Under the pieces are notes generated by a model that did not search any database, was not told the DNA's origin, and saw only the letters and a list, made by a program, of their open reading frames with translations. From positions 248,001 through 312,000 of the forward strand of contig CALULA010000002.1 of NCBI GenBank assembly GCA_944321365.1: a stretch of DNA of 64,000 nt. Reading direction: 5' to 3'. The stretch's first letter is position 1; every line of letters begins with the position of its first letter. The translations under genes and the position numbers were made by a program. Positions 46,701 to 53,967 of this stretch are shown here, in pieces. The DNA comes from an uncultured Paraprevotella sp. GTDB taxonomy: Bacteria; Bacteroidota; Bacteroidia; Bacteroidales; Bacteroidaceae.

Positions 46701-47898
46701 CTGAATGCAGCCGGAAGGCGGCTTTGATCAGATCCTCTCCGTAGCCGGTGGAGCAGCTCCCCAGAACGCGCAGCGTGGTGCCGTTTTCCTGGCATTGCCG
46801 GACAAGTAGGGTCAGGCCTTCGGCAACGGTGCGTATGGGATTTCCTTTGTTGTTGCTGTAGTAGGAAAACAACAGTTCGGAACGTTCGTTCAACACGACG
46901 ATTTTCGTGGTGGTAGAGCCGGAGTCTATGCCGATGAAAACATCCTGACTGCCTGTGTTGAACGGTGCTCTTGGTATTTTGTTGCTTGCGATGCGGTGCC
47001 GCCATGCCGCATATTCCTCTGCGTTGTTGAAGATGGGCGGCAGGCCGTTGGAGGATTTTTTTGCCGTAAGCGGCTCGTCAGACAGGCGGTTGATCAGTTC
47101 GGAGAGCGTGCCGTCTGCTTTTTCCTCCGCAGCGGATAGCGCAGCACCGAATGCCGGGAACAAGTGAGCATTTTCCGGTAATGTAATATCAGATTCGCTG
47201 AGTGACAGATATTGGACAAAGGCCTTGCGCAAGGCGGGGATGAACGTGAGCGGACCGCCACAGAAAAGTATGGGCGGCTGGATGTCGCATCCGTGGGCCA
47301 GCGTCACTACAGTCTGCACGGCGACAGCGTGAAAGATGGAGGCGGCGATATCTTCCCGGCTTGCATTCCGGGCTATCAGGTTTTGAATGTCCGTCTTGCA
47401 GAACACGCCACAGCGTGCTGCTATGGGATATACTTGTGTGGCATTCAGTGCCAGACGGTTCAGTTCGTTGGTCTCAACGCCCAGCAATATGGCCATCTGG
47501 TCGATGAAAGCACCTGTCCCCCCTGCACAGTTGCCGTTCATGCGGAGGTCTGTGGCTTCAGCATGGTCGAAGAATACCACTTTGGCGTCTTCCCCCCCTA
47601 TGTCGATCATGGAGCGCACCGACGGATATTTTTGTTGTATGGCCTTGACAGCGGCTACCACTTCCTGAACGAATGGCAGACGGTATCTTTCAGAGAATCC
47701 CATTCCTACGGAACCCGTGATGGCTACGGCCGTATGTTCATCCCCAGTCTGTTCCTGTAGCTTTTTCAGCAGTGCTATCAAGGTTTCCTTGGCTTGTGCA
47801 TGGTGTCTTTCGTATCCTGAATATATAAGATGGCCTGTAGGGGCGATGGCGGCCACTTTGGCAGTTGTCGAGCCTATGTCGATTCCGATTCTGATCAT
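43705..47898 (-). CDS. Giant acyl-CoA dehydratase activase-type ATPase (two ASKHA domains plus HgdB-like region)
   Basis: Protein of 1397 residues. Two BcrA/BadF-type ATPase domains (ASKHA fold) stand in tandem: MIRIGIDIGSTTAKVAAIAP with DIGGEDAKVV and GNCAGGTGAFID (about 1-265), and FIGIDSGSTTTKIVVLNE with DIGGQDMKAIF and EACSSGCGSF (about 315-575). The GCGSF/GGTGAF cysteines near the dimer interface hold a shared iron-sulfur cluster in relatives. Next is a DUF2229-type region with HCSGCDNRCMV, then a dehydratase-like C-terminal half (NEVCYPATLIVGDII near 1060). Members energise electron transfer to 2-hydroxyacyl-CoA dehydratases or similar ATP-driven reductions. The actual partner is unknown, and no dehydratase genes are adjacent. 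It is co-transcribed with a TetR gene. Confidence 0.88.
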   Translation of the reverse strand: MIRIGIDIGSTTAKVAAIAPTGHLIYSGYERHHAQAKETLIALLKKLQEQTGDEHTAVAITGSVGMGFSERYRLPFVQEVVAAVKAIQQKYPSVRSMIDIGGEDAKVVFFDHAEATDLRMNGNCAGGTGAFIDQMAILLGVETNELNRLALNATQVYPIAARCGVFCKTDIQNLIARNASREDIAASIFHAVAVQTVVTLAHGCDIQPPILFCGGPLTFIPALRKAFVQYLSLSESDITLPENAHLFPAFGAALSAAEEKADGTLSELINRLSDEPLTAKKSSNGLPPIFNNAEEYAAWRHRIASNKIPRAPFNTGSQDVFIGIDSGSTTTKIVVLNERSELLFSYYSNNKGNPIRTVAEGLTLLVRQCQENGTTLRVLGSCSTGYGEDLIKAAFRLHSGIIETIAHYMAARHTDPDVSFILDIGGQDMKAIFVNKGIINRIEINEACSSGCGSFIETFARTLGHTAQDFSQAACRSAAPCDLGTRCTVFMNSKVKQVLREGATTDDIAAGLACSVVKNCLYKVLKLKDTAELGQHIVVQGGTMRNDAVVRALELHTGTEVSRCDIPELMGAYGCALYALQHPGTALTPDDMLRQADCQTRTLHCSGCDNRCMVMRYRFHDGKNYYSGNRCEKVFTNTETSMRKGTNAYHRKYELLFDRTVTVAQPRLTLGLPRCLNMYEDYPFWHTLLTACDIQVCLSDPSRFTDYEHSARMVMSDNICFPAKLVHSHIQNLCDRGVDRIFMPFVVFERPDKGQNSYNCPIVTGYSEVIKSVQHTDIPIDTPVISFKDKKLLFEQCREYLAGLNIDQPTIIRAFRKALSEQEAYLQAIEEYNTSILWQAEREKALTIILAGRPYHTDPLIQHKVSDLLSDMGIHVLTDNLSEAPEVPEGEVHFISQWAYPNRILRAAYWCAQQGPNVQFVQMTSFGCGPDAFLTDEVRDLLMRHHKSLTLLKIDDINNIGSMRLRVKSMVESLKIAQKEAASSATEDFVTTPIFDRKCKRRKILLPFFTPFISPLAPAVMQLAGYDTENLPLSDRSSDEWGLKYANNEVCYPATLIVGDIIKAFKSGKYHPQETSVAITQTGGQCRASNYISLIKKALVNAGYGDVPVVSLTFSESLKNIQPGFRINWLRLLPVALRTILYSDCIARFYYAALVRETEAGQADRLRKLYLDRADRLIRERKSDKLYDLLAQAADDFNRICREADCPKVGIVGEIFLKFNPFAQRHITDWLARRKLEVVPPVLTDFFMQNFVNRRTNVQTHLQRQKAPTFIYDGLYKIVRQQIERVNRTAGRFRYFTPLGDIFHEAEEGRKVISLNAQFGEGWLLPAEIMSYARQGIKNVISLQPFGCIANQIVARGVEKKIKTFYPDLNLLSLDFDSGVSEVNITNRLLLFADKIK

Positions 47899-47921
47899 TT
47901 TCTTGCCGTTGTTACCAATGG

Positions 47922-47941
47922 GTCTGACACTATTGTCAGAC
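47922..47941. promoter_or_regulatory. Perfect palindromic operator candidate
   Basis: GTCTGACA, 4 nt, TGTCAGAC lies in the leader of the activase-TetR operon, immediately downstream of its TACCTTTG box. This is where a repressor would block the start site. Length and symmetry suit TetR-family operators. Confidence 0.65.
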
Positions 47942-47942
47942 G

Positions 47943-47950
47943 CAAAGGTA
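47943..47950 (-). promoter_or_regulatory. -7 box of the activase-TetR operon
   Basis: TACCTTTG on the minus strand, with the expected start site about 47936 inside the palindrome. The -33 match is poor, which suits a regulated promoter. Confidence 0.6.
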
Positions 47951-48053
47951 GGACAAAAAAAGGAGGTGTTGCGTTTGGCCGCTCTTTTTTTAGCCTATTT
48001 TAACGCAGGTTGAAAGGACGGTGTGGACTTTATTGCTGCAAGGCAATGTGTTT

Positions 48054-48141
48054 TTATGCGCAAGACCAAAGACGTTCTTGCGCAAAGCCGGAGATGTTTT
48101 TGCGCAAAGCCGGGGCTGGCTGTGCGGCACGATTGACATTT
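48054..48141 (+). repeat. 22-bp-period palindromic array, locus 5 (4 units)
   Basis: Core TGCG positions 48057, 48079, 48101 and 48123, spacing exactly 22: TATGCGCAAGAC, CTTGCGCAAAGC, TTTGCGCAAAGC and TGTGCGGCACGA. Two spacers share AAAGCCGG. The rest of the gap (48142-48507) holds a lone TTCCTTTGC promoter-like stretch near 48258 and no gene. Confidence 0.85.
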
Positions 48142-48507
48142 TGTTGGGAGTAAAGGCGGCATAAAAGTTGCAAAATTAGCCCTTGAAGATATGAAAGAAT
48201 GTGTTTTACGGTTTTTTTAGTGTCGCTTTTTATGTAGATTCTTATATTTTTTGTTCCTTTGCAACGTAGTTAGTTAATATTGAGATTTAGGTTAATGATT
48301 GGTTTAACAGGTATTAAATAAGGTGGAAGTTGTTTTCAGGATTCCTTTCGGATTAATGCCGTTGAGCCGATGCCGGGCGATAAGGATTGTTTTGTCCGGA
48401 GTCAGCGATGCACTGTTGCGTTAAGACTTGTGCACCGATGTGCGGCATGATTTTGGGTTGGAGATGAGGTCTCTTTTTCTTCCGTGAGGCGGAAAAAGCG
48501 GTTCTTT

Positions 48508-49305
48508 TCATCTTTTTATAAAGGCACGGATGACGAACCAGCCGTGCAACATCATGGTGCTTATCCAACCGAAATGTTTGGTCATGATGTTGAAACGTTC
48601 TTTCAGTGAGTCTTTGTGGTGTTGTGTGGTCAGTCCTTCCTGCAGATAGTCGGTCAGTATCAGTTTGCTGTTGCGTATCGGCTGTTTCAGCCGTTCGGCG
48701 CGTTTCATGATCCGTATGCACCAGTCGTAGTCAGCCGAATAGCGGTAGTCCAGGTCGTATGGCTCTTGTCGGGCCAGGTCTGTGCGGACATAGAACGACT
48801 GGTGGCAGACCAGCATGCCCCAGCGGAACTTTCTCCAATTGAGGTGTTGGGGGGAGTGCAGGCGCCGGTGGCGTATAAAGTGTCCTTCGCTGTCCGTCAG
48901 GTCCGTTTCGCCGTAGATGATGGCCGGAAGCAGTCCCGTCTTGTGCGTCAGGTGGCCGAAAGCCTGTTGCAGGGTGTCGGGCGTGTGCAGACGGTCGCCG
49001 GCATTGAGGAAAACGATATAGTCGCCGGCGGCTTGTTCCAGTGCTTTGTTCATGGCGTCATAGAGTCCTTTGTCCGGCTCTCGTATGAGACGGATATCAT
49101 GCGGGTGTTCCTTGGCCGTGTTGGCATCCACATAACGGTGTATGATCTGCAGTGTGTGGTCGTGTGAGCAGCCGTCGATGATGAGATGCTCTATATGTGG
49201 ATAGGTCTGTTCGGCTACGCTTTGCAGTGTGCGTTCCAGCGTTTGCTCTGCATTGTAGGTGACAGTGGCGATGGTGATGAGCAGTGGAGGGTTGGTTGAG
49301 TCCAT
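48508..49305 (-). CDS. Glycosyltransferase family 2
   Basis: Sugar transferase of 265 residues at the cytoplasmic face of the membrane, with a classic GT-A start (LLITIATVTYNAEQTLERTL). The nucleotide and metal motifs are IIDGCSHDHT, then PDKGLYDAMNKALEQAAGDY and FLNAGDRLH (the DxD equivalent). It is the last gene of a minus-strand run, 13 nt after the GT4 gene. The sugar donor and acceptor cannot be predicted. A loose stem (48470-48497) after the stop may be the operon terminator. Confidence 0.9.
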   Translation of the reverse strand: MDSTNPPLLITIATVTYNAEQTLERTLQSVAEQTYPHIEHLIIDGCSHDHTLQIIHRYVDANTAKEHPHDIRLIREPDKGLYDAMNKALEQAAGDYIVFLNAGDRLHTPDTLQQAFGHLTHKTGLLPAIIYGETDLTDSEGHFIRHRRLHSPQHLNWRKFRWGMLVCHQSFYVRTDLARQEPYDLDYRYSADYDWCIRIMKRAERLKQPIRNSKLILTDYLQEGLTTQHHKDSLKERFNIMTKHFGWISTMMLHGWFVIRAFIKR

Positions 49306-49318
49306 GTTTGTTGCAGGT

Positions 49319-50581
49319 TTATTTTCGTTCGGTGGCCCGTTGGTAGACGGCGATGTATCTTGAGGTCACGTTTGTTTCCCCATAGTTGGTCAATGCTGTG
49401 TGTATGGCATTGGCTTTCAGCTGTTCAGGCTGTTCGTTTTCGAGCACGAAGCGTATGCCTTCGGCCAGTTCCTCTGCGTTGCGTGCTTCAGCCAGATAGC
49501 CGTTTTGCCGGTGGCTGATCATTTCCGGGATGCCGCCTACGTTGAAGCCTACGCACGGAATGCCGCATGACAGAGCCTCCATGATGGTGTTGGGCAGATT
49601 GTCTTCCAGCGATGGTGTGACGTAACAGTCTACGGTGTTATAGAGGCGTGCCATTTGTTTCTCGTCGTTCACATAGTCTATGGCGTAGACCGGAAACGGG
49701 AACAGCTCTCTGATCTGGTCGGCTTTGTTGCCTACTACGACGATTCCGGTCTGTGCCGCCAGTGCCTCGTGCTTTTCTTTCAGTATGCGGCAGGCCTCTA
49801 TCAGATAGTCTATGCCTTTGCGGGGGTCGGTGGTTTTGAGTGAACCGAAGAGCAAGAGCTTCTTGTCGATGGGCAGGTTGCACTGCAACCGCATCTTGAC
49901 CTGCTCTGCAGGCCGGAAGATGTTGGAGTTGATGGTGTTCGGGATGCAGGTTACTTCCTGTCCTATGAGCAGGGCACTTTGGCGGGCCAGCTTCTCCAGC
50001 CAATGGCTGCATGTCACGAAGATGATGTGTGCGCCACGCAGCATCTGCTGCTTGGCGCGGAATGTCCGTGCCGACAAGTCGTTTTTCCCTCCTCCGTCAG
50101 CCAGCATGGGGCAGTCGTGGCAGGCTGTCTGGTAGTTCGTGCACGTGCCGCTGTAGTGACAGATGCCGGTGAAGGGCCATTCGTCGTGCAGGGTCCACAC
50201 CACGGGCTTGCCGCTCTCGATGATGCGGCGGATGCCTTTCAGCGACAGGAAGCCTTGATTGACCCAATGCAGGTGTATCACATCCGCTTCCTTGAATTCG
50301 GGCAGCGAGGTGATGTCAGTACCGGTGTTGGCGATGTCCACCTGGAACAGGTTGTGTTTTCGCCAGCCGTTGGCTTTCCAGATGACGAACCGTTCGTAGG
50401 CGAATTTCCATTTAAGCAGCGGAGATTGAGGAATATGGGCCACGGTAATCTGCTCGGTGCGTTTGTCGCGCACCAGCATCTTGGCTTTCACTCCGTTGTT
50501 TTTCAAGGCTTCCATCAGCCGGTTGGCGGCGATGGCTGCGCCTCCTATGTTTTCGGATGTATTGACGATCAGGACTCTCAT
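49319..50581 (-). CDS. Glycosyltransferase family 4
   Basis: GT-B fold sugar transferase of 420 residues: MRVLIVNTSENIGGAAIAAN for the acceptor half, and the donor-binding region PSLEDNLPNTIMEALSCGIP near residue 330 with the E-x7-E glutamates. Unusually many cysteines lie in CHYSGTCTNYQTACHDCPML (about 143-162), a pattern seen in a GT4 subgroup of Bacteroidota surface-polysaccharide clusters. It follows the methyltransferase by 27 nt. Role in surface glycan assembly; exact linkage unknown. Confidence 0.9.
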   Translation of the reverse strand: MRVLIVNTSENIGGAAIAANRLMEALKNNGVKAKMLVRDKRTEQITVAHIPQSPLLKWKFAYERFVIWKANGWRKHNLFQVDIANTGTDITSLPEFKEADVIHLHWVNQGFLSLKGIRRIIESGKPVVWTLHDEWPFTGICHYSGTCTNYQTACHDCPMLADGGGKNDLSARTFRAKQQMLRGAHIIFVTCSHWLEKLARQSALLIGQEVTCIPNTINSNIFRPAEQVKMRLQCNLPIDKKLLLFGSLKTTDPRKGIDYLIEACRILKEKHEALAAQTGIVVVGNKADQIRELFPFPVYAIDYVNDEKQMARLYNTVDCYVTPSLEDNLPNTIMEALSCGIPCVGFNVGGIPEMISHRQNGYLAEARNAEELAEGIRFVLENEQPEQLKANAIHTALTNYGETNVTSRYIAVYQRATERK

Positions 50582-50608
50582 GATTAGAAGAAAAGTAAAT
50601 GTTGACGG

Positions 50609-51328
50609 TTATTTGGTGGCCGAGATGACGATGTAAGGCGACAGCCAGCGGCATTTGACGGGAAACAACTTCAGGCCATAGCTCAATGTTTTGGTCAGCA
50701 AACGTCCGATGCGTGCCCGGTTGCCGGGTTTGGGTTCGAGCCATACCATGGGTTTTCGGGTATATTCCACGCGTATGTCTTTCAGGTCCAGCTTGCGGCA
50801 GATGTCTCTCAGTCGGCGGGGTATCATGCTCTGCAGGTTGTGAATGCGCAGGTTCTCACGGTCGAACAGGTATTGCACCGCTCCGTTGATGCCGCGCAGA
50901 TTCGGCAGAATGATGAGTAACTGGCCGCCTTTGTTCAGCAAGGCCGCGTGGCGTGCTATGACATCCTCCGTGTCGCGGAAGTGTTCGATGAATCCCAATG
51001 AGAACACGATGTCATACCGCCGGTCGCTCCGGAACGTGAAGAAGTCGGCTTCGATGGTTTTGATGGTGCCCTCCGGTATGCCGTTCTGCCGTTCCACTTT
51101 GTGGATGATGTCTGTATCTACATAAAAATCAAGCAGCGTCACGTCACGGCATACATGGCGGTAAAAGTATCCGGCATTCAGTCCGGGGAAACCGCCGATT
51201 TCGATAAAGCTTCCGCCTTTACGCGTACGCACGTACTTTTTATATACAGGATGGTCGGAAATGGGGGTGAAACGGTAGTTCTCCCAATATCTTTGCCATA
51301 GTTCTCTGTCGGTCAGTTTATTTTCCAT
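50609..51328 (-). CDS. SAM-dependent methyltransferase
   Basis: Class I Rossmann methyltransferase of 239 residues. The SAM loop SFIEIGGFPGLNAGYF is near residue 40, with DIVFSLGFIEHFRD and the post-motif KGGQLLIILPNLRG. Its start overlaps the end of the upstream glycosyltransferase by 16 nt, so it is tightly coupled to the polysaccharide genes. It may O-methylate a glycan residue or lipid carrier intermediate, which is inference from position. Confidence 0.88.
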   Translation of the reverse strand: MENKLTDRELWQRYWENYRFTPISDHPVYKKYVRTRKGGSFIEIGGFPGLNAGYFYRHVCRDVTLLDFYVDTDIIHKVERQNGIPEGTIKTIEADFFTFRSDRRYDIVFSLGFIEHFRDTEDVIARHAALLNKGGQLLIILPNLRGINGAVQYLFDRENLRIHNLQSMIPRRLRDICRKLDLKDIRVEYTRKPMVWLEPKPGNRARIGRLLTKTLSYGLKLFPVKCRWLSPYIVISATK

Positions 51329-52224
51329 ATTCTGCTGATTTCTTTCTTTATGCGCCTTACGGCTTTGCTACGGAACGAGTTGGTCCGTGCGTAATAGTCG
51401 GACATGGCCTGGCGTGCAGCCTCATTTTCCGTCAGGGGCAGATGCTCTACGGTGAGACGTTCCGGGTAGAGCGAGGTGGTATAAATCTCGCCGTTGTCGC
51501 AGTTGGTGCCGCTTCCGTCGAATCCGGTGTTGACCACCAGCGAGCGTCCGGCGTTGAGCGAAAGCATGTCTTTCAGGTACAGTGAGGCATTCCATCGTAT
51601 GGCCCACGAATGATTGCGTCCTTCGGTCTGGCGGCGGAGCATGCGGGTATAGCCATATTTACCGTTGAAATCGAAACACCGGGTCAGTCCGCGCTGTTCA
51701 AGTTCGCTCAGCAATGCCTTGCCGTCGGGGTTGAAGTGCTGCCAGGCCCGCTGCCATGTGGCCCATCCCCAGCTGCCGGTCCATTTGATGAGGAACGTCG
51801 GGGGAAGTGCGGGATTGCGCGTGAATTCGCAGCCGTGTATGTGTCCCACCTGCGGGTCGTCCTTATAGATTTCCAAGGCGTCGTTCATGAAGTCCAGGAA
51901 GTGGGGGGCCACCACCAGGTCGTCCTCCAGCACGATGACCCGCCCGAAGCGGTTCACCACATCGGTCACTCCCTCGATGACGTTACGGGCCAGCCCGTAG
52001 TTGCTCTCCCGTTCCGTGACGGTCACGCTCCGGAACCCGCTGATGCCGCGCACGATGCGGCGCACCTCTTCCACGGCGGGGCGCGCGCCGTCGTCTGCCG
52101 GGGCGTCGGAATAGACGAACAGGTCACTTTCGGCAGCCGGCGGATTCTGCAACAGTGAGCGCAGCACGGCCTTTGTATGGCTGGGGCGGTTGTAGACAAA
52201 TAGAATGACGGGGGCGGTTATCAT
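51313..52224 (-). CDS. Glycosyltransferase (GT-A, GNT-I-like)
   Basis: Sugar transferase of about 303 residues. The start MITAPVILFVYNRPSHTKAV is followed by the DxD metal motif VIVLEDDLVVAPHF near residue 95 and GSWGWATWQRAW near 155, as in the nucleotide-sugar transferases resembling GNT-I. I choose the ATG at 52224 because it overlaps the stop of the upstream small gene in the ATGA manner. Longer starts at 52230 and 52263 are possible. It is part of the glycan operon. Confidence 0.87.
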   Translation of the reverse strand: MITAPVILFVYNRPSHTKAVLRSLLQNPPAAESDLFVYSDAPADDGARPAVEEVRRIVRGISGFRSVTVTERESNYGLARNVIEGVTDVVNRFGRVIVLEDDLVVAPHFLDFMNDALEIYKDDPQVGHIHGCEFTRNPALPPTFLIKWTGSWGWATWQRAWQHFNPDGKALLSELEQRGLTRCFDFNGKYGYTRMLRRQTEGRNHSWAIRWNASLYLKDMLSLNAGRSLVVNTGFDGSGTNCDNGEIYTTSLYPERLTVEHLPLTENEAARQAMSDYYARTNSFRSKAVRRIKKEISRIWKIN

Positions 52225-52664
52225 GGGCATCCAATCATATACGTGTAAAGGGTATCGGGGCATTGCGGCGCGACTTCCGTGGGCGGCACCGCATGGATGG
52301 ACGCCACGATGTCATGCTCACTCCAATTCATCGTACGTCCGTCTGCGGAAAATCTGCCGTCCGGATACGGATTGCCCGGCTGTTTGAAGCTCTGTCCCGG
52401 CAGCCGGGCAGGCGTCTTTGTCTTGCGCCGCCGTACGTCGTTGGCGATGTGCGGGACGGCTTTCCGGTAGAACTGAGCCTCCCGTCGCGGCTCTTCGCGA
52501 ATGATGCAGGAGTCCGCTCCCAGTCCGGCCTTCAGTCCTGTCGGGGCCACTCTTCCCGTGGAGAAGAACAAGATGGCTGCCGGACTGTGCTCCGTCAAGG
52601 GGCAGACGTACGGGTTTGGGCAGGCGTCTTGTTTGAATAATGCTGTTTTGAGTTTGTCGTTCAT
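52221..52664 (-). CDS. Unknown small protein, first gene of the glycan operon
   Basis: Putative 147-residue protein that I do not recognise. It begins MNDKLKTALFKQDACPNPYV behind a strong Shine-Dalgarno AAAGGAG and a perfect promoter at 52679-52710, and its stop overlaps the next gene's start by 4 nt. These signals are why I treat it as real. It contains three early cysteines/prolines (CPNPYVCPL), a basic middle and a C-terminus DGRTMNWSEHDIVASIHAV, with no membrane helix or signal. An open frame on the opposite strand exists but lacks such signals. It could also be a leader that is not conserved. Confidence 0.55.
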   Translation of the reverse strand: MNDKLKTALFKQDACPNPYVCPLTEHSPAAILFFSTGRVAPTGLKAGLGADSCIIREEPRREAQFYRKAVPHIANDVRRRKTKTPARLPGQSFKQPGNPYPDGRFSADGRTMNWSEHDIVASIHAVPPTEVAPQCPDTLYTYMIGCP

Positions 52665-52678
52665 TTTCTCCTTTCGTG

Positions 52679-52710
52679 CAAATATAGGACGTTTATGCTG
52701 ATTATGCAAA
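52679..52710 (-). promoter_or_regulatory. Promoter of the glycan operon (52664 to 48508)
   Basis: On the minus strand TTTG (52710-52707), 20 nt, TATATTTG (52686-52679), a perfect match just before the first start codon. It lies in the 91-nt gap after the GT8 gene. Confidence 0.85.
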
Positions 52711-52755
52711 AAAATGTACTATAAGGCTTCTTAAAATGTGAGGCATGGGTGTGTG

Positions 52756-53742
52756 CTATGGTCTGGGAGCGAGGCGGCGCAGCATCTTCCGCATGAAGCG
52801 TTTCAGGCTGAGTCGGCCGAGCTTCCTTGCCTGCTGGCGCGGAAGGTCGAGCAGGTAGTGCCCCACGGCCCCGGCCTCTTTCAGGCAGGCGAACCACAGC
52901 GCGTGACACGGCACGCCGGTGAAACTGTTCCAGGGCTTGTCCGGACCCACGTAGTGCACCTGTACGGGATGGTCCAGTGAGTCGCGGAAACGCCGGAGGG
53001 CCTCGGCGCGGTCGCCCGCAAACTCCCGGCATTCCGGATAGAACTGCAGGGACTGCAGGTCGGCCTTGTAATAGTAGTTGCAGACGACGTATCTCATGGG
53101 CAGCGTTTCCAGTGCGGGCCAGCAGCAGATGGCTATGGTATCTTGTTCCGGGAGTGGCAGCCTTTTGAAGTTCTGCAGATAGAAGTCTGTCAGCCGTTGC
53201 TGCATTCCCTGGGCACGGATGTGCTTCAGGTTGAGCAGCAGATAGCCTGCCATGATTTCGTGGCGCAGCTTATGAATCTCTTCGGGGGTGAACCGGCCGG
53301 CATAGCCCGCCATGCGTTGGCTTTCCGTCACTTGCCCCACACCGGCAAAGAAGAAGTCCTTGTCCGGATAGAGGAAGAACGACGGCGAGATGTCGCCGGT
53401 GAACACGACGTCCACGTCCGTGCAGATGATGCGGTCGTACTGCGGGAACAGTTCCGCCGCCGTCAGCTTGTAGAAGATTTCCTTAGAGAAGTGGCTCTTG
53501 TCCTGCAGGTCGGGATATTTCGCTTCCAGCAGCCGCGTGTTGATGAACTCCAGCGTGGCGTTCTGAAATCTGTCCGTGACGGTGCGCAGCCGTCGTTGCT
53601 GCCGTTCCGTGAGGTCGGGGTGCAGGATGTACAGCCGGTACTCATATCGGGCGGAGGCGTGTTTCAGCAGGGAGTGGATGGCCACTTCGGCAGCCACGAC
53701 GTAATAACGGTCGAAGGTGAAGAAAACGGGTATAGTTTGCAT
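52756..53742 (-). CDS. Glycosyltransferase family 8
   Basis: Retaining GT-A sugar transferase of 328 residues, as in lipopolysaccharide galactosyl- and glucosyltransferases. It begins IPVFFTFDRYYVVAAEVAIH; the donor site is IICTDVDVVFTGDISPS (DxD at about 107-109). The late GT8 motif near HYVGPDKPWNS is around residue 270. It has its own promoter and no tight coupling to the following operon. It is probably part of the outer-core or capsule pathway. Confidence 0.9.
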   Translation of the reverse strand: MQTIPVFFTFDRYYVVAAEVAIHSLLKHASARYEYRLYILHPDLTERQQRRLRTVTDRFQNATLEFINTRLLEAKYPDLQDKSHFSKEIFYKLTAAELFPQYDRIICTDVDVVFTGDISPSFFLYPDKDFFFAGVGQVTESQRMAGYAGRFTPEEIHKLRHEIMAGYLLLNLKHIRAQGMQQRLTDFYLQNFKRLPLPEQDTIAICCWPALETLPMRYVVCNYYYKADLQSLQFYPECREFAGDRAEALRRFRDSLDHPVQVHYVGPDKPWNSFTGVPCHALWFACLKEAGAVGHYLLDLPRQQARKLGRLSLKRFMRKMLRRLAPRP

Positions 53743-53777
53743 GTTCTTCCTGGGGTGTATCGTTTGGGTTATGGGTG

Positions 53778-53785
53778 CAAAGGTA
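53778..53785 (-). promoter_or_regulatory. -7 box of the GT8 gene
   Basis: TACCTTTG on the minus strand, 35 nt upstream of the start. The -33 match is weak. Confidence 0.6.
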
Positions 53786-53967
53786 GTGCAAATATGGTCT
53801 TAGCGTTCCCTTTGCCGCCTTATTTTTCCTTAATTAACGCAAGTCCGGTACGGACTGTCCGGCGGGTTGCTCCGGATTGCGGCGGCGTATGCTCCTTTCT
53901 GTCGGCAGGGCGGTCTGTCGTCTCTGTGCTGTAAAGGATTTTCTTGTCGCCGGACCGTGCCGGATTT

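Noticed and set aside
48142..48507. Small RNA gene after array locus 5
   Set aside because: A TTCCTTTGC promoter-like stretch exists near 48258, but I see no convincing -33 box, fold or terminator to define an RNA.
52263..52640. 125-codon plus-strand open frame opposite the small unknown gene
   Set aside because: No promoter or ribosome site, whereas the minus-strand frame has both and couples to the next gene.
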